Assembly: GCA_964508765.1 (NCBI GenBank)
Contig: CAZDVD010000014.1
Span: 1-64,000 of the forward strand
From: JABMPR01 sp964508765
Lineage (GTDB): Bacteria; Fidelibacterota; UBA8477; JABMPR01
Direction of reading: 5' to 3'
DNA: 64,000 bases
Shown here: piece by piece, positions 8,605-17,466 of the stretch
Layout of the letters: each line of letters opens with the position of its first letter
Numbering within the stretch: position 1 is the stretch's first letter
The notes under the pieces: generated by a model
Seen by the model: only the letters and a program-made list of their open reading frames with translations
Told to the model about the DNA's origin: nothing
Databases searched by the model: none
Position numbers and translations under genes: made by a program

Positions 8605-9057
8605 TTATGTGGATTGGTTTAAACCCAGATCTTTTGATATCGATCCGAGTGTTTTTAGTTGTGTTTCATCAAAAGTTGAAAAGCATTGTACCAACTCATT
8701 CAGATGATTTTTAAATATTGGCAAAATTGTGTCCGTTCCTTCGGGGGTGATGTGAATGATGATTGATCGTCTGTCATGGGAGCACGGCTCCCGCCTTACC
8801 AATCTCCGTTTGACCAGATTATCAATAACTGTGACCAGGTTGGAGGTTGTTAACAATAATTTTTGGCTGATTTCTTTTACGGATAAGGGACCAATATGAG
8901 CCAGGATCTCAAGAACCCCGAACTGGGATAGGGTGAGTCCCTGCTCCTCGACATTACGGCGCATGATATTAGCCAGTGTGCTATTGGCTCTGGAAAATTT
9001 GATCCAGGTATCCAGGACAAGTATTTCGCGTGGGTTACCTTGATAATGCGTGCTCAT
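8605..9057 (-). CDS. MarR-family transcriptional regulator
   Basis: 150 aa winged-helix protein. An N-terminal dimer helix (LDTWIKFSRANSTLANIMRR) is followed by LTLSQFGVLEILAHIGPLSV and the recognition helix SQKLLLTTSNLVTVIDNLVK. The wing is RRLVRREPCSHDRRSIIIHI, with the DRR signature of MarR. First gene of marR-doxX-pirin, so it most likely represses its own operon. The single Cys in the wing region (EPCSHDRR) could sense oxidants or quinones, as in some MarR proteins; that is inference. It is divergent from the sirtuin gene with a 109-bp shared control region. Confidence 0.92.
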   Translation of the reverse strand: MSTHYQGNPREILVLDTWIKFSRANSTLANIMRRNVEEQGLTLSQFGVLEILAHIGPLSVKEISQKLLLTTSNLVTVIDNLVKRRLVRREPCSHDRRSIIIHITPEGTDTILPIFKNHLNELVQCFSTFDETQLKTLGSISKDLGLNQST

Positions 9058-9091
9058 AGCAATAATTAAACATCAAATAATTGGATATCAA

Positions 9092-9104
9092 GACAAAAAT
9101 TGTC
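9092..9104. promoter_or_regulatory. Candidate MarR operator palindrome
   Basis: GACAAAAATTGTC is a 13-nt near-perfect inverted repeat (GACAA/TTGTC arms) in the middle of the 109-bp divergent region between marR and the sirtuin gene. Its position and AT-rich dyad fit a MarR-type operator. No experimental or comparative support is available here. Confidence 0.35.
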
Positions 9105-9166
9105 ATAGATAAAAAATATTCTGAGGTTTTGACAATATGATGGCAGGGAAGTTTTGAATAGGAACA

Positions 9167-9925
9167 ATGAATTCTATATTCAACGCTATGGCTGGAACCA
9201 CAATTCCCATGGACCGTTTCAATCGAGACAGTCACATCGTCTTTTTTACCGGGGCAGGAATCTCTGCTGAAAGCGGTATTTCAACATTTCGTGATCCCGA
9301 TGGTCACTGGTCCAAATATGATCCCATGAAATTGGCCAGTCAGGCTGGTTTTAGGGAAGATCCCGATCTGGTACTTGGTTGGTACGCTGATCGACGTGAA
9401 TCTATCAATGAAGCTCAACCCAATGCCGCCCACAAAAGTATTAGTGATTTTCAGAAACTATTCCACGCTTCTGTAGTAGTAACTCAGAACGTTGACGGTC
9501 TCCATGAACGGGCAGGTAACCATACCATTTATGAGCTGCATGGAAATATCCACCGTCATAAATGCAATAACTGTGGAAAACATATCGAGCTGGATGATAT
9601 GGACATGCGGGAGCTGAATATATGTGAGTGTGGAGGGAGGATCAGGCCAGATGTAGTCTGGTTTGGTGAATCTTTGCCCCTCCAGACCATTAATGAAGCC
9701 TTTGATGCAGTCCAGAATTGTGATCTCATGTTTTCCATTGGAACATCTGCACAGATATACCCAGCCGCACAACTTCCCTTTGAGGCTCAATCAAAGGGTG
9801 CCTATGTTATCGAAATTAATCCAGAACCCACTCCCTTCAGCCCACAAGCTGATCTGTGTATACATGCTGCTGCCGGTTCTGTGTTGCCAAAATTGTATGA
9901 GGAATTTCATGCTCAACTCAAGTGA
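9167..9925 (+). CDS. cobB: Sir2-family NAD-dependent protein deacylase (sirtuin)
   Basis: 252 aa. NAD-binding motifs GAGISAESGISTFRD and TQNVDGLHERAG are intact, with the catalytic His in YELHGNIHRHKC. The zinc site is CNNC followed by CECG. WFGESLP and GTSAQIYPAA complete the Rossmann part. WYADRRES supplies the Tyr-x-x-Arg pair that in CobB/SIRT5 binds succinyl or malonyl lysine, so desuccinylase activity is likely besides deacetylation. ATG 9167 has AGGAA five bases upstream. The next gene starts inside its last codons (overlap of 17 nt), suggesting translational coupling. Confidence 0.93.
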   Translation: MNSIFNAMAGTTIPMDRFNRDSHIVFFTGAGISAESGISTFRDPDGHWSKYDPMKLASQAGFREDPDLVLGWYADRRESINEAQPNAAHKSISDFQKLFHASVVVTQNVDGLHERAGNHTIYELHGNIHRHKCNNCGKHIELDDMDMRELNICECGGRIRPDVVWFGESLPLQTINEAFDAVQNCDLMFSIGTSAQIYPAAQLPFEAQSKGAYVIEINPEPTPFSPQADLCIHAAAGSVLPKLYEEFHAQLK

Positions 9926-11900
9926 TTTCTTGAAATATTCAAAACTAATTCTCTTGCTCTCGTTTATTGGGCTGAGCTCTTGTGCTTATTACAATACTTT
10001 CTACAATGCCGAGGAGTACTTCGCTGAGGCTCAGAAGCTTACGCGAGAGAATCAAACCGAATCTGTGAGTAGGGATGAGATCAATCTCTATTCCAAAGCT
10101 ATTGAAAAATCTAAAAAGCTACTGACAAAATACCCGGATAGCAAATACCGGGATGATGCTCAATTCATCATTGCCAAAGCCTACTATTTCAAGGGTGACT
10201 TTCTACTGGCAAAACGCTATTTCGAAGATCTCAGCTCCCTCTATTCAAACTCTCCTCACGCCCAGGAGGTTCCGCTCTGGATTGGAAGATGCCTCCTGAA
10301 AACGGGTGATATGGAAATGGCCAGATATGAGGCATCCAGGGTGTTAAAGGGCGATTCAGATCGTGGATTACAAGCCGATGCACTGCTACTCCTGGGTGAG
10401 ATTGCTGTTCAGCAGGATAGTCTGCTGCTGGCTGAAAATTACCTGGAACAGGTCATTGATCGTTCCCCAGATGGTTTTACCAAAGCTCAGGCTCAATTTC
10501 AAGTCGGTAAAATGCGCGAAAATAAAATGGACTACGAAGGCGCGCTCACAGCCTATGAGACCGTTTCGAAATACAAACCTTCTGAATCTCTAAAGGTGGA
10601 AGCCATTATCCGGCAGACCAGCATGTTGAAGGCCCTGAATCGGGATGAGGATGCCGTTGAAATGATTCAGGATATGCTTCTCAGCGACAAATTTGTAGAA
10701 ATTAGAGGTCAATTGGAAGTCGAACTAGGCAAATTGTATCTGGTCATGAACGAAGTAGATCGGGCGGAGACCAAGCTCACCAGCATTGTTGAAGACTATA
10801 ATCGAACAGAGGTCGCCGCTGAAGCAAGCTATTATCTGGGAGAGCTGTATCTCACCAAGCACTTTGATTACATAGAAGCGAAAACAGCCTTTGCCAATGT
10901 AAAAACCCAGGCAATACGATCACCCCTGGTGGGCAGAGCAATCCAAAAGAATAAACAGATTGAGCGATATCAAAAGATTCAACTCGATCATACCAATTTG
11001 CAGAGGCAATTGGCCGGACTGCCACCCCTGGTAAAAGCAAAGAAGAAGAGCAATACTTCAAGGAGCAGAAATAGTCGTGAGGGAAACCTGCGCGGAAGAT
11101 CTCGGGGTGGAAATGTAGATAATCCTACACAAGATAAAGCTGCTAGTCGGAAAAAGGAAGACGAGCAGATCGATGTGGAGATTGTCGAAGTTACTGCCCA
11201 GGATTCTCTGCGGGTGAAGAAACTGATTGAGGAGAATAGGTATTCCTTGGCAGAATACATGCTCTTCGAGTTCACACGTGTTGATACTACACTGGATCTA
11301 CTGACGAGCTTGGAGAATGCCTCTGAGGATACAACCATGCAGCATCAGTGCGCCTACATGCAATATTACGCTCTCGAATCCATTGCGGGGGATGTGCAAA
11401 GCGGCAAACATGCTTTAGACCAGATTCAACAGAAATACCCCCACTACTATGATACCATTATGAACAATGATACTGAGGCGGAGCCTGCCTCTGATCCAGA
11501 TGAAGATCGCTATAGCAGCGTAGCCAGCTTGTTCGAGGCGGGTCACTATTCGGAAGCCAGCGCCCAATATTATTCTATCAGGGAAGATTCAACTATTTCA
11601 GCTACGATCAGGGGCAAATCCTGTTTTAACCATGCCTGGTTAAATGATTACTATCTCTTTGATAAAACGTCAGCTGTGGAATCATACAGCTATATGGTGG
11701 ATCACTTTCCTGAAGATCCTCTGGCAAAAACTGCCAGAAATCGCTTGAATGCCCTGACCCAGGATCCCAGCCAGCAAAAGGAATCCTCAGAAGATGAGGA
11801 GTCAGAGGATAAGCCTGAAAAGGGCAGTGAGCAAGATGGTCAAGGACGACAGGATGATCGCAAATCGAATCCGCCCAAAGAAGGTGAGGATGAGAAATAA
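9909..11900 (+). CDS. Large TPR-repeat outer-membrane-type lipoprotein
   Basis: 663 aa from ATG 9909, which has GAGGAA 6 nt upstream and overlaps the sirtuin end. A much longer in-frame extension to 9663 is only the sirtuin read in another frame. The signal ends LSFIGLSSCAYYNTFYNAEE; the lipobox LSSC is followed by the YYNTFYNA block seen in FCB-group tetratricopeptide lipoproteins. TPR-like helices cover about residues 40-340 (SKYRDDAQFIIAKAYYFKGD, AEASYYLGELYLTKHFDY). A low-complexity basic linker rich in Arg/Ser (about 360-420) precedes a second TPR block and an acidic tail. Likely a periplasmic scaffold, perhaps comparable to BamD/YfgC-type or PorW-like helpers; the role is not shown by sequence. 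Confidence 0.8.
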   Translation: MLNSSDFLKYSKLILLLSFIGLSSCAYYNTFYNAEEYFAEAQKLTRENQTESVSRDEINLYSKAIEKSKKLLTKYPDSKYRDDAQFIIAKAYYFKGDFLLAKRYFEDLSSLYSNSPHAQEVPLWIGRCLLKTGDMEMARYEASRVLKGDSDRGLQADALLLLGEIAVQQDSLLLAENYLEQVIDRSPDGFTKAQAQFQVGKMRENKMDYEGALTAYETVSKYKPSESLKVEAIIRQTSMLKALNRDEDAVEMIQDMLLSDKFVEIRGQLEVELGKLYLVMNEVDRAETKLTSIVEDYNRTEVAAEASYYLGELYLTKHFDYIEAKTAFANVKTQAIRSPLVGRAIQKNKQIERYQKIQLDHTNLQRQLAGLPPLVKAKKKSNTSRSRNSREGNLRGRSRGGNVDNPTQDKAASRKKEDEQIDVEIVEVTAQDSLRVKKLIEENRYSLAEYMLFEFTRVDTTLDLLTSLENASEDTTMQHQCAYMQYYALESIAGDVQSGKHALDQIQQKYPHYYDTIMNNDTEAEPASDPDEDRYSSVASLFEAGHYSEASAQYYSIREDSTISATIRGKSCFNHAWLNDYYLFDKTSAVESYSYMVDHFPEDPLAKTARNRLNALTQDPSQQKESSEDEESEDKPEKGSEQDGQGRQDDRKSNPPKEGEDEK

Positions 11901-12176
11901 TTCTCTTTCATCCGCCTCCGCAATACTACTGTGGAAGTTTGTGGACAGAAGACCCCGTTCATGCACGTGGAAGAATGAAGTGTTATTCGCTTCGGCGTGA
12001 TGCGTGTTGAGGCGAAGTGACACAAAGTCTGGTCACCCTTCACGCAAGGCGAGTCATGTAGTGGGGACCACAGGTTTACCGTGGGGCTCCATTTCTGGTT
12101 TTCAGCGTATAATATTACCTCTTGCCGAAAACATGTTGGTGTTTGGGGGGGCGCCCAATAATTTCAGCGCTCTAAT

Positions 12177-13007
12177 ATGTCGTTAAAGAATATCATAAAA
12201 CGTGCCCCCGTCACCATTATTGGAATTCCTGCTCTTGTAGGATTCACTCTGTATACCCACGATGTATTCATGGTGTTTTTCACAGTCGCTGGTCTACTTA
12301 TTCTGGGTGAGGCTTATCGAATGTCCCGGCCAAATGGGACTGAGCCCAACGTCTGGGTAGGATACATCATTTATCTCGCTTTGGTGGGAGATCAACTCCT
12401 GGGAGACGGGAAAAATCTGGGCAGCATTTTAATTGTTTCCATTCTCATCCTCATGACCTGGGAAATGTTCCGCAAGAAATCCCATGTCATGGAGAATGTC
12501 GCCTCCACCTTTTTTGCTGCCATTTTTATCGGTATGGCCATGGCTTACTTTATTTTACTCCAACAACTTGGTTATGCCGGGCAGGGGGGACACATCGGTG
12601 GATATGCAGTACTCACTGTTTTCATTGGTGTCTGGACTTGTGACACCATGGCATATTTTGTTGGATCAGCCATCGGAAAGCACAAAGTTTTTCCTCGTGT
12701 GAGTCCCAATAAGAGCTGGGAAGGTTCCATTTCTGGTCTGATTGGTTCATTTATCGCGCTCATACTCATTGTAAAGGCAGGCTGGTTACCGGGTCTGGAT
12801 TATACAGATGCTCTCATACTGGGATTAATAACCGGTGTTGCCGGTCAACTCGGTGACTTTGCTGAATCCCTGGTGAAACGGGATGTGGGTGTAAAAGATT
12901 CATCCAACCTCTTACCTGGACATGGGGGAGCCTGGGATCGTCTGGATTCCATCCTCTTTGCAGCTCCGCTGAGTTATCTGTATTTAACTTTTTTTGTGGG
13001 ACTATAA
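12177..13007 (+). CDS. cdsA: Phosphatidate cytidylyltransferase
   Basis: 276 aa, eight or so membrane helices. The C-terminal CdsA signature is complete: AESLVKRDVGVKDSS then LLPGHGGAWDRLDS. Earlier, FPRVSPNKSWEGSISG is the second conserved block. The enzyme makes CDP-diacylglycerol from phosphatidic acid and CTP at the inner membrane, the branch point to PE, PG and cardiolipin. The ribosome site before ATG 12177 is poor, and the 276-bp gap upstream holds no gene that I can see, only a short dyad near CCACAGGTTTACCGTGG. The following binding-protein gene starts directly after its stop (TAAATG), so the lipid gene leads the peptide-transport unit. Confidence 0.95.
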   Translation: MSLKNIIKRAPVTIIGIPALVGFTLYTHDVFMVFFTVAGLLILGEAYRMSRPNGTEPNVWVGYIIYLALVGDQLLGDGKNLGSILIVSILILMTWEMFRKKSHVMENVASTFFAAIFIGMAMAYFILLQQLGYAGQGGHIGGYAVLTVFIGVWTCDTMAYFVGSAIGKHKVFPRVSPNKSWEGSISGLIGSFIALILIVKAGWLPGLDYTDALILGLITGVAGQLGDFAESLVKRDVGVKDSSNLLPGHGGAWDRLDSILFAAPLSYLYLTFFVGL

Positions 13008-14855
13008 ATGAGCAGGTCCTTCCTGATCCAGTTCGCCATACTGGTTATTCTCATCATATTCACCAATCTTGGGCTCAGAAGTAAAGAAAATCTGCTGGAT
13101 GATGAATTGGGGAGTGCCGGCGGAATAACTGTTGATCTAACAGGGGATGAAACAATTTTTGAAAGCAGCCCCACCGGAAAAGATACTCAAAAGGGTGGGA
13201 TACTGGTTTTTGCAGAATCTGCACATCCCGAACATCTCAATACATTTACATCTACCTCTGCAGCTGCCACAAGGATTCTTGATAATATCTATGAGACACT
13301 ACTGGGTTATGACTTCCAGACCTGGCGATATGATAAACCCGTTTTGGCGGAGAGCTTTTCGGTCAGTGACGATGGGTATACGCTCACATTTAACATACGA
13401 AACAATGTCTACTGGCATGACGGTGAGCAACTTACGGCACATGATGTCTTGTTCTCCCTTAAAGCCATTTTAAACCCTTTTGTGGATAGCGCTCCAACCA
13501 GGAGTTCATTCCAAAAAGTGACCAGCGCCAGGACAGAGGGTGATTTCATTTTTAGTGTTACCAGTTCTGAGACACACTTTCGAAATCAGGAGATCCTGGG
13601 AGGATTTCATATCATTCCCAAGCACATTTGGGATCCTGAAGGATTGTTAGATAGGTATTCAGTCGAAGATTTACTTAATCCCTCAGTAACCCGGGAAGAG
13701 GCAGCCATCAAAGGCTTTGCCGATGCCTTCAATGTTCATCCTCAAGGAAGACCAGTAGGGGATGATGCAGAACCTATCATAGGCTCAGGTCCATGGGTAT
13801 TTGACAAATGGATTACTGGAGACTATATCTCATATGCTAGAAATACCAATTATTGGAATGCCGGTGAAACATATGAAGAAGGATTCTCTGAAGAGGGGGC
13901 CTATCTAGATAAAGTGATCGTCAAAGTCATCAGCGACGCTACAGCGCGATTGACAGCCCTCAAAGCTGGTGAATTGGATTTTATCCCTAGAATGAGAGCT
14001 GTGCAGTACTTTACTCAAACGAACACCCCTGATTTTCTAGAAAGATTTCAAAAGGTGAGTTATGTGGTTCCTGCTTACAGTTATGTCGGTTGGAATAATG
14101 ATCGCCCCTATTTTAAAGACAAGCGTGTCCGTCAGGCCATGACCATGCTCATCGATCGGGACAACTACAATGAGAATGTGGCTTACGGTTTAGGTATCCC
14201 AACCATTGGTCCATTCTACATCTACGGTAAACAATACAATCACAATATTGAGCGCTGGCCCTATGATCCTATCCGAGCTGTTGAACTCATTGAAGAGGCT
14301 GGCTGGATTGATCATGATGGAGATGGCATTCGGGACAAAGACGGTGTCCCTTTTAATTTTACCTTTTCGGTATCATCAGGCTCAACCAGTTCTAAATACC
14401 TCGCTTTGATGCTTAAGGAAGATTTACGTAAAGTCGGTATCGTAGTGAACATCAGGCAGTTAGAGTGGTCAGTTTATGTTGAAAATCTCCGTGATCGACA
14501 GTTTGATGTGGTGTCTTTGTTGTGGATCGGAGGTCTGGAAATGGACCCCTACCAGATCTGGCATTCTGACAATATTGGAGATCGTGGATCCAACTATATG
14601 GGGTTCAAGCATGCCGAAGCTGACTCCCTTATTGAGGAAGCACGCTATGAGTTGGATGAGGAGAAGCGGAATGCCATGTATTTTCGACTTCAAGAGATCT
14701 TCCATGAAGAACAGCCCTACACCTTTATGTTTTACCAGCGAGACCCAGGAGCATATTTGAAAGAATTTCATGGTGTCAAGTGGTTGCCTATTCGTCCAGG
14801 ATATAAGGTGAATAGTTGGTGGCGTAATACTGCCAGAGTTGGAGCTACTTCCTGA
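13008..14855 (+). CDS. ABC transporter peptide-binding protein (SBP_bac_5 family)
   Basis: 615 aa. One N-terminal hydrophobic segment (FLIQFAILVILIIFTNLGL) without a lipobox suggests a membrane-anchored or cleaved exported protein. GGILVFAESAHPEHLNTF and YETLLGYD match the start of DppA/OppA-like proteins. NNVYWHDGEQLTAHDVLFSL and RVRQAMTMLIDRDNY are the family signatures, and WYVYV-type ligand-loop equivalents follow. The insert DHDGDGIRDKDGVPF resembles a calcium-binding DxDGDGxxD loop, also common in this family. It feeds the two permeases that follow with 1-nt overlaps. Substrate is likely an oligopeptide, perhaps a cell-wall peptide. Confidence 0.92.
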   Translation: MSRSFLIQFAILVILIIFTNLGLRSKENLLDDELGSAGGITVDLTGDETIFESSPTGKDTQKGGILVFAESAHPEHLNTFTSTSAAATRILDNIYETLLGYDFQTWRYDKPVLAESFSVSDDGYTLTFNIRNNVYWHDGEQLTAHDVLFSLKAILNPFVDSAPTRSSFQKVTSARTEGDFIFSVTSSETHFRNQEILGGFHIIPKHIWDPEGLLDRYSVEDLLNPSVTREEAAIKGFADAFNVHPQGRPVGDDAEPIIGSGPWVFDKWITGDYISYARNTNYWNAGETYEEGFSEEGAYLDKVIVKVISDATARLTALKAGELDFIPRMRAVQYFTQTNTPDFLERFQKVSYVVPAYSYVGWNNDRPYFKDKRVRQAMTMLIDRDNYNENVAYGLGIPTIGPFYIYGKQYNHNIERWPYDPIRAVELIEEAGWIDHDGDGIRDKDGVPFNFTFSVSSGSTSSKYLALMLKEDLRKVGIVVNIRQLEWSVYVENLRDRQFDVVSLLWIGGLEMDPYQIWHSDNIGDRGSNYMGFKHAEADSLIEEARYELDEEKRNAMYFRLQEIFHEEQPYTFMFYQRDPGAYLKEFHGVKWLPIRPGYKVNSWWRNTARVGATS

Positions 14856-16240
14856 TGTGGCGCTATTTCCTAAAAAGGATTCTCTTAATCTTTCCAACTC
14901 TGTTTGGAATATCTATAATCACTTTTTTAATCATTAAGCTCGCACCAGGTGATCCCACGGCCATGAAGATGGGTAATCAGCAGTCCGGATTGGCTTCGGA
15001 TCAGAACCTGGCAAAACAGATGATAGAGCAGACCAGAGAGATTTATGGTCTGGATAAACCCTTATTGCTCAACTTTGTTATTTTCAATGTGGAAGATAAT
15101 TGGGAAGCCGTTCAGAACTACCTCTCTGAGGGACAGGCGCTTAGCGGACGTGATTATGATGATATTGTAGAGCCTCTCAAACAAGCCGATGAAGTGGCAG
15201 TTCCATTTTTGGTTGGCCTCCTCGAGTCGGATGATCTCACAAGTGACGAGACCACCGTAGTCCTGGAAATTCTGACTATTAAGCAAAAGTTAAGTATCAG
15301 TGCTGAAATGAGTGTAGAAAAGCAGTTGGAATACATTCAGAACTGGTGGTATGGGGGAACCGATTCCACCGGCGTAGTACGAAATGCAGCCCGTGATACC
15401 TATCAGTTCACTGGTTTTCAGAAATTTAAAAAGATTTTTACCGAGGCTCAGTATCCACGCTGGTTAGTCAACATGATGACCCTCGAATTTGGTACTTCCA
15501 TAAAGGATAATCGTCCAGTCTGGGATCACATCAAAGAGAGCGTGCCAGTATCCCTGATTTTTACGTTCACTTCCTTTATCCTGGCTTATCTGATTGCTAT
15601 CCCTCTTGGCATTTATTCAGCGACACATCAATATTCAACAGGGGATAAGGTTACAACGGTGATTCTGTTTATTCTGTATTCCCTGCCAAACTTCTGGGTT
15701 GCCACGATGGCCATTGTGTTCTTTGGGGGCGGAGATTTCTTCGATGTTTTCCCTGTATCCGGATTACATAGTCTGGGAGCCAGCGAGATGGGTACCTGGA
15801 ATTATTTGGTGGATATGGCTCATCATGTCATATTGCCACTATTGATCTGGACTTATGGGTCTTTCTCAGCACTTTCCCGCTATATGCGTGGATCCATGCT
15901 GGAAGTGATTCGCCAGGACTACATACGAACGGCCAGGGCAAAAGGTCTCAGTGAGCGCGTCGTTACCTACAAACATGCTTTAAGAAACTCTTTAATCCCC
16001 ATTATCACCATGTTGGCCAATCTTTTACCCCTGGCGATTTCAGGTTCGATCATCATAGAGTCGATTTTTTCAATACCCGGCATGGGTCAGCTCAGCTTCA
16101 ATGCTGTGCTATCTAGGGACTACCCAATTATTATGGCAGTAACCACAATCTCGGCCATGCTCACATTATTTGGTATTCTACTTTCTGATTTATTATATGC
16201 AATTGTTGATCCCCGTATCACCTTTGAGGAGAAGCGCTAA
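14855..16240 (+). CDS. ABC peptide transporter permease, DppB type, with a large insert
   Basis: 461 aa against about 310-340 for DppB/OppB. Residues 1-30 (RILLIFPTLFGISIITFLII) and KLAPGDPTAMK are the normal DppB start. The conserved C-terminal half is also normal (NSLIPIITMLANLLPLAISG, SIFSIPGMGQLSF), with the EAA loop DYIRTARAKGLSERVVTYKH. Between them, about residues 65-205, sits an extra extracytoplasmic region of about 140 residues with HEAT-like helices (VEPLKQADEVAVPFLVGLLE). It then rejoins the family at WLVNMMTLEFGTSIKDNRPV. ATG overlaps the preceding TGA by one base. The insert may contact the binding protein or peptidoglycan; that is inference. Confidence 0.93.
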   Translation: MWRYFLKRILLIFPTLFGISIITFLIIKLAPGDPTAMKMGNQQSGLASDQNLAKQMIEQTREIYGLDKPLLLNFVIFNVEDNWEAVQNYLSEGQALSGRDYDDIVEPLKQADEVAVPFLVGLLESDDLTSDETTVVLEILTIKQKLSISAEMSVEKQLEYIQNWWYGGTDSTGVVRNAARDTYQFTGFQKFKKIFTEAQYPRWLVNMMTLEFGTSIKDNRPVWDHIKESVPVSLIFTFTSFILAYLIAIPLGIYSATHQYSTGDKVTTVILFILYSLPNFWVATMAIVFFGGGDFFDVFPVSGLHSLGASEMGTWNYLVDMAHHVILPLLIWTYGSFSALSRYMRGSMLEVIRQDYIRTARAKGLSERVVTYKHALRNSLIPIITMLANLLPLAISGSIIIESIFSIPGMGQLSFNAVLSRDYPIIMAVTTISAMLTLFGILLSDLLYAIVDPRITFEEKR

Positions 16241-17274
16241 TGTCAGAGATGGCACCAGCACGCACCTACTCTCAAATAGTAGGATCTCAGTTCCGTAAGA
16301 ACAGACTCGCGGTGATTTCATTGCACATTATCTATGTGCTGCTATTCATCTTTATCTTTGCTGATTTCCTGGCCAATGATAAACCCATTGTCATGCGCTA
16401 TCAGGGCAGTACCTATTTCCCGGTATTCAGGGAATATGGTGTGAACTGGTTTGGGATGAATTGGCAGGATGCCTTTAAGAGTCAGCAATTTAAAATATTA
16501 GAAGATAAATATGGGGAGGGGGATTGGGCGATTTACCCTGTTATACCTTACTCATCTACGGAGTACAATCTTAAGGTCAAATTGCAACCACCCAGCAGAG
16601 CGCACATTTTTGGAACCGATGAATTGGGTCGGGATGTTTTGTCCCAGATGATTCATGGTGCCCGGGTGAGCTTGCTGGTGGGATTTGTTGCTGTGGCCAT
16701 CTATGTATTCATTGGAGTCATCCTGGGAGCATTGGCAGGATTCTATGGCGGTGTAATTGATATTGTTATCCAGAGATTGATTGAAATAATGATTACCTTT
16801 CCCCGAATGTTTCTTATCATTACCATCGTTGCAGTGATGGAGACACAGTCCATCATAAATATTATGATCATATTGGGTCTGACCGGCTGGACGGGGGTTG
16901 CTCGATTCACCAGGGGCGAATTTTTGAAAGTTAAGAATGAAGATTATGTGGTTGCTGCTAAAGCGCTGGGTTACAGAGACTTCCGAACTATCTTCAGGCA
17001 CGTATTACCCAATACATTGACACCGGTACTGGTGACGGCAACTTTTGGTGTTGCAGCTGCCATACTCATCGAATCTGGCTTGAGTTTTCTGGGCTTTGGC
17101 GCCCCGCCTGAACAGGCAACCTGGGGTTCATTGTTGAGTAGTGCCAGAGATACACTGCCTACTGGTTGGTGGTTGACAACATTTCCAGGATTGGCCATTT
17201 TTATCACAGTGACTGTGTACAATTTGGTTGGTGAGGGATTACGAGATGCATTGGATCCCCGCCTCAAGCAATAA
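16240..17274 (+). CDS. ABC peptide transporter permease, DppC type
   Basis: 344 aa. The N-terminal OppC block is followed by an extracytoplasmic segment, then HIFGTDELGRDVLSQMIHGA, the classical DppC/OppC signature. The EAA loop is DYVVAAKALGYRDFRTIFRHV, and ESGLSFLGFGAPPEQATWGS is another family hallmark. It overlaps the DppB-type gene by one base (TAATG). No ATP-binding DppD/DppF subunits follow; the next gene belongs to a different operon after 192 bp. The transporter must use ATPases encoded elsewhere. Confidence 0.94.
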   Translation: MSEMAPARTYSQIVGSQFRKNRLAVISLHIIYVLLFIFIFADFLANDKPIVMRYQGSTYFPVFREYGVNWFGMNWQDAFKSQQFKILEDKYGEGDWAIYPVIPYSSTEYNLKVKLQPPSRAHIFGTDELGRDVLSQMIHGARVSLLVGFVAVAIYVFIGVILGALAGFYGGVIDIVIQRLIEIMITFPRMFLIITIVAVMETQSIINIMIILGLTGWTGVARFTRGEFLKVKNEDYVVAAKALGYRDFRTIFRHVLPNTLTPVLVTATFGVAAAILIESGLSFLGFGAPPEQATWGSLLSSARDTLPTGWWLTTFPGLAIFITVTVYNLVGEGLRDALDPRLKQ

Positions 17275-17280
17275 CGAAAA

Positions 17281-17460
17281 ATTTTAAGACGCAGCAAGAT
17301 TCAAAAGAAGAAGTATTTCGCAAAGATCGCCCGCCTGCGTATAACTTTGTGCGGGCAGGCAAAGCCGTAGAGGGTGATTAGGGCAAAAGAGAAAAATATA
17401 GGTTTTAATACATTTTACTCTGCGTCTCTGTAATCTCAGCGAGAGGAAAAATAAAGGACG
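17281..17460. repeat. Intergenic dyad/relic repeat between the peptide transporter and the MutL operon
   Basis: The 192-bp gap carries AAGACGCAG near 17286 and its complement CTGCGT near 17420, with CGCAAAG and TCAGCGAGAG strings typical of dispersed degenerate repeats. In the middle, GCCCGCCTGCG and GCGGGCAGGC (about 17329-17359) form a strong hairpin around TATAACTTT. No T-run follows, so it is more likely a repeat or attenuator-like element than a classical terminator. It must also hold the promoter of the following operon; I cannot identify -35/-10 boxes with confidence. Confidence 0.4.
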
Positions 17461-17466
17461 GAAATA

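Noticed and set aside
9663..9908. N-terminal extension of the TPR lipoprotein to 9663
   Set aside because: It is the sirtuin gene read in another frame; the true start at 9909 has a ribosome site and a lipoprotein signal.
11901..12176. RNA gene or riboswitch before cdsA
   Set aside because: A small CCACAGG/CCGTGG dyad exists but no tRNA-like arms or known riboswitch core could be recognised.
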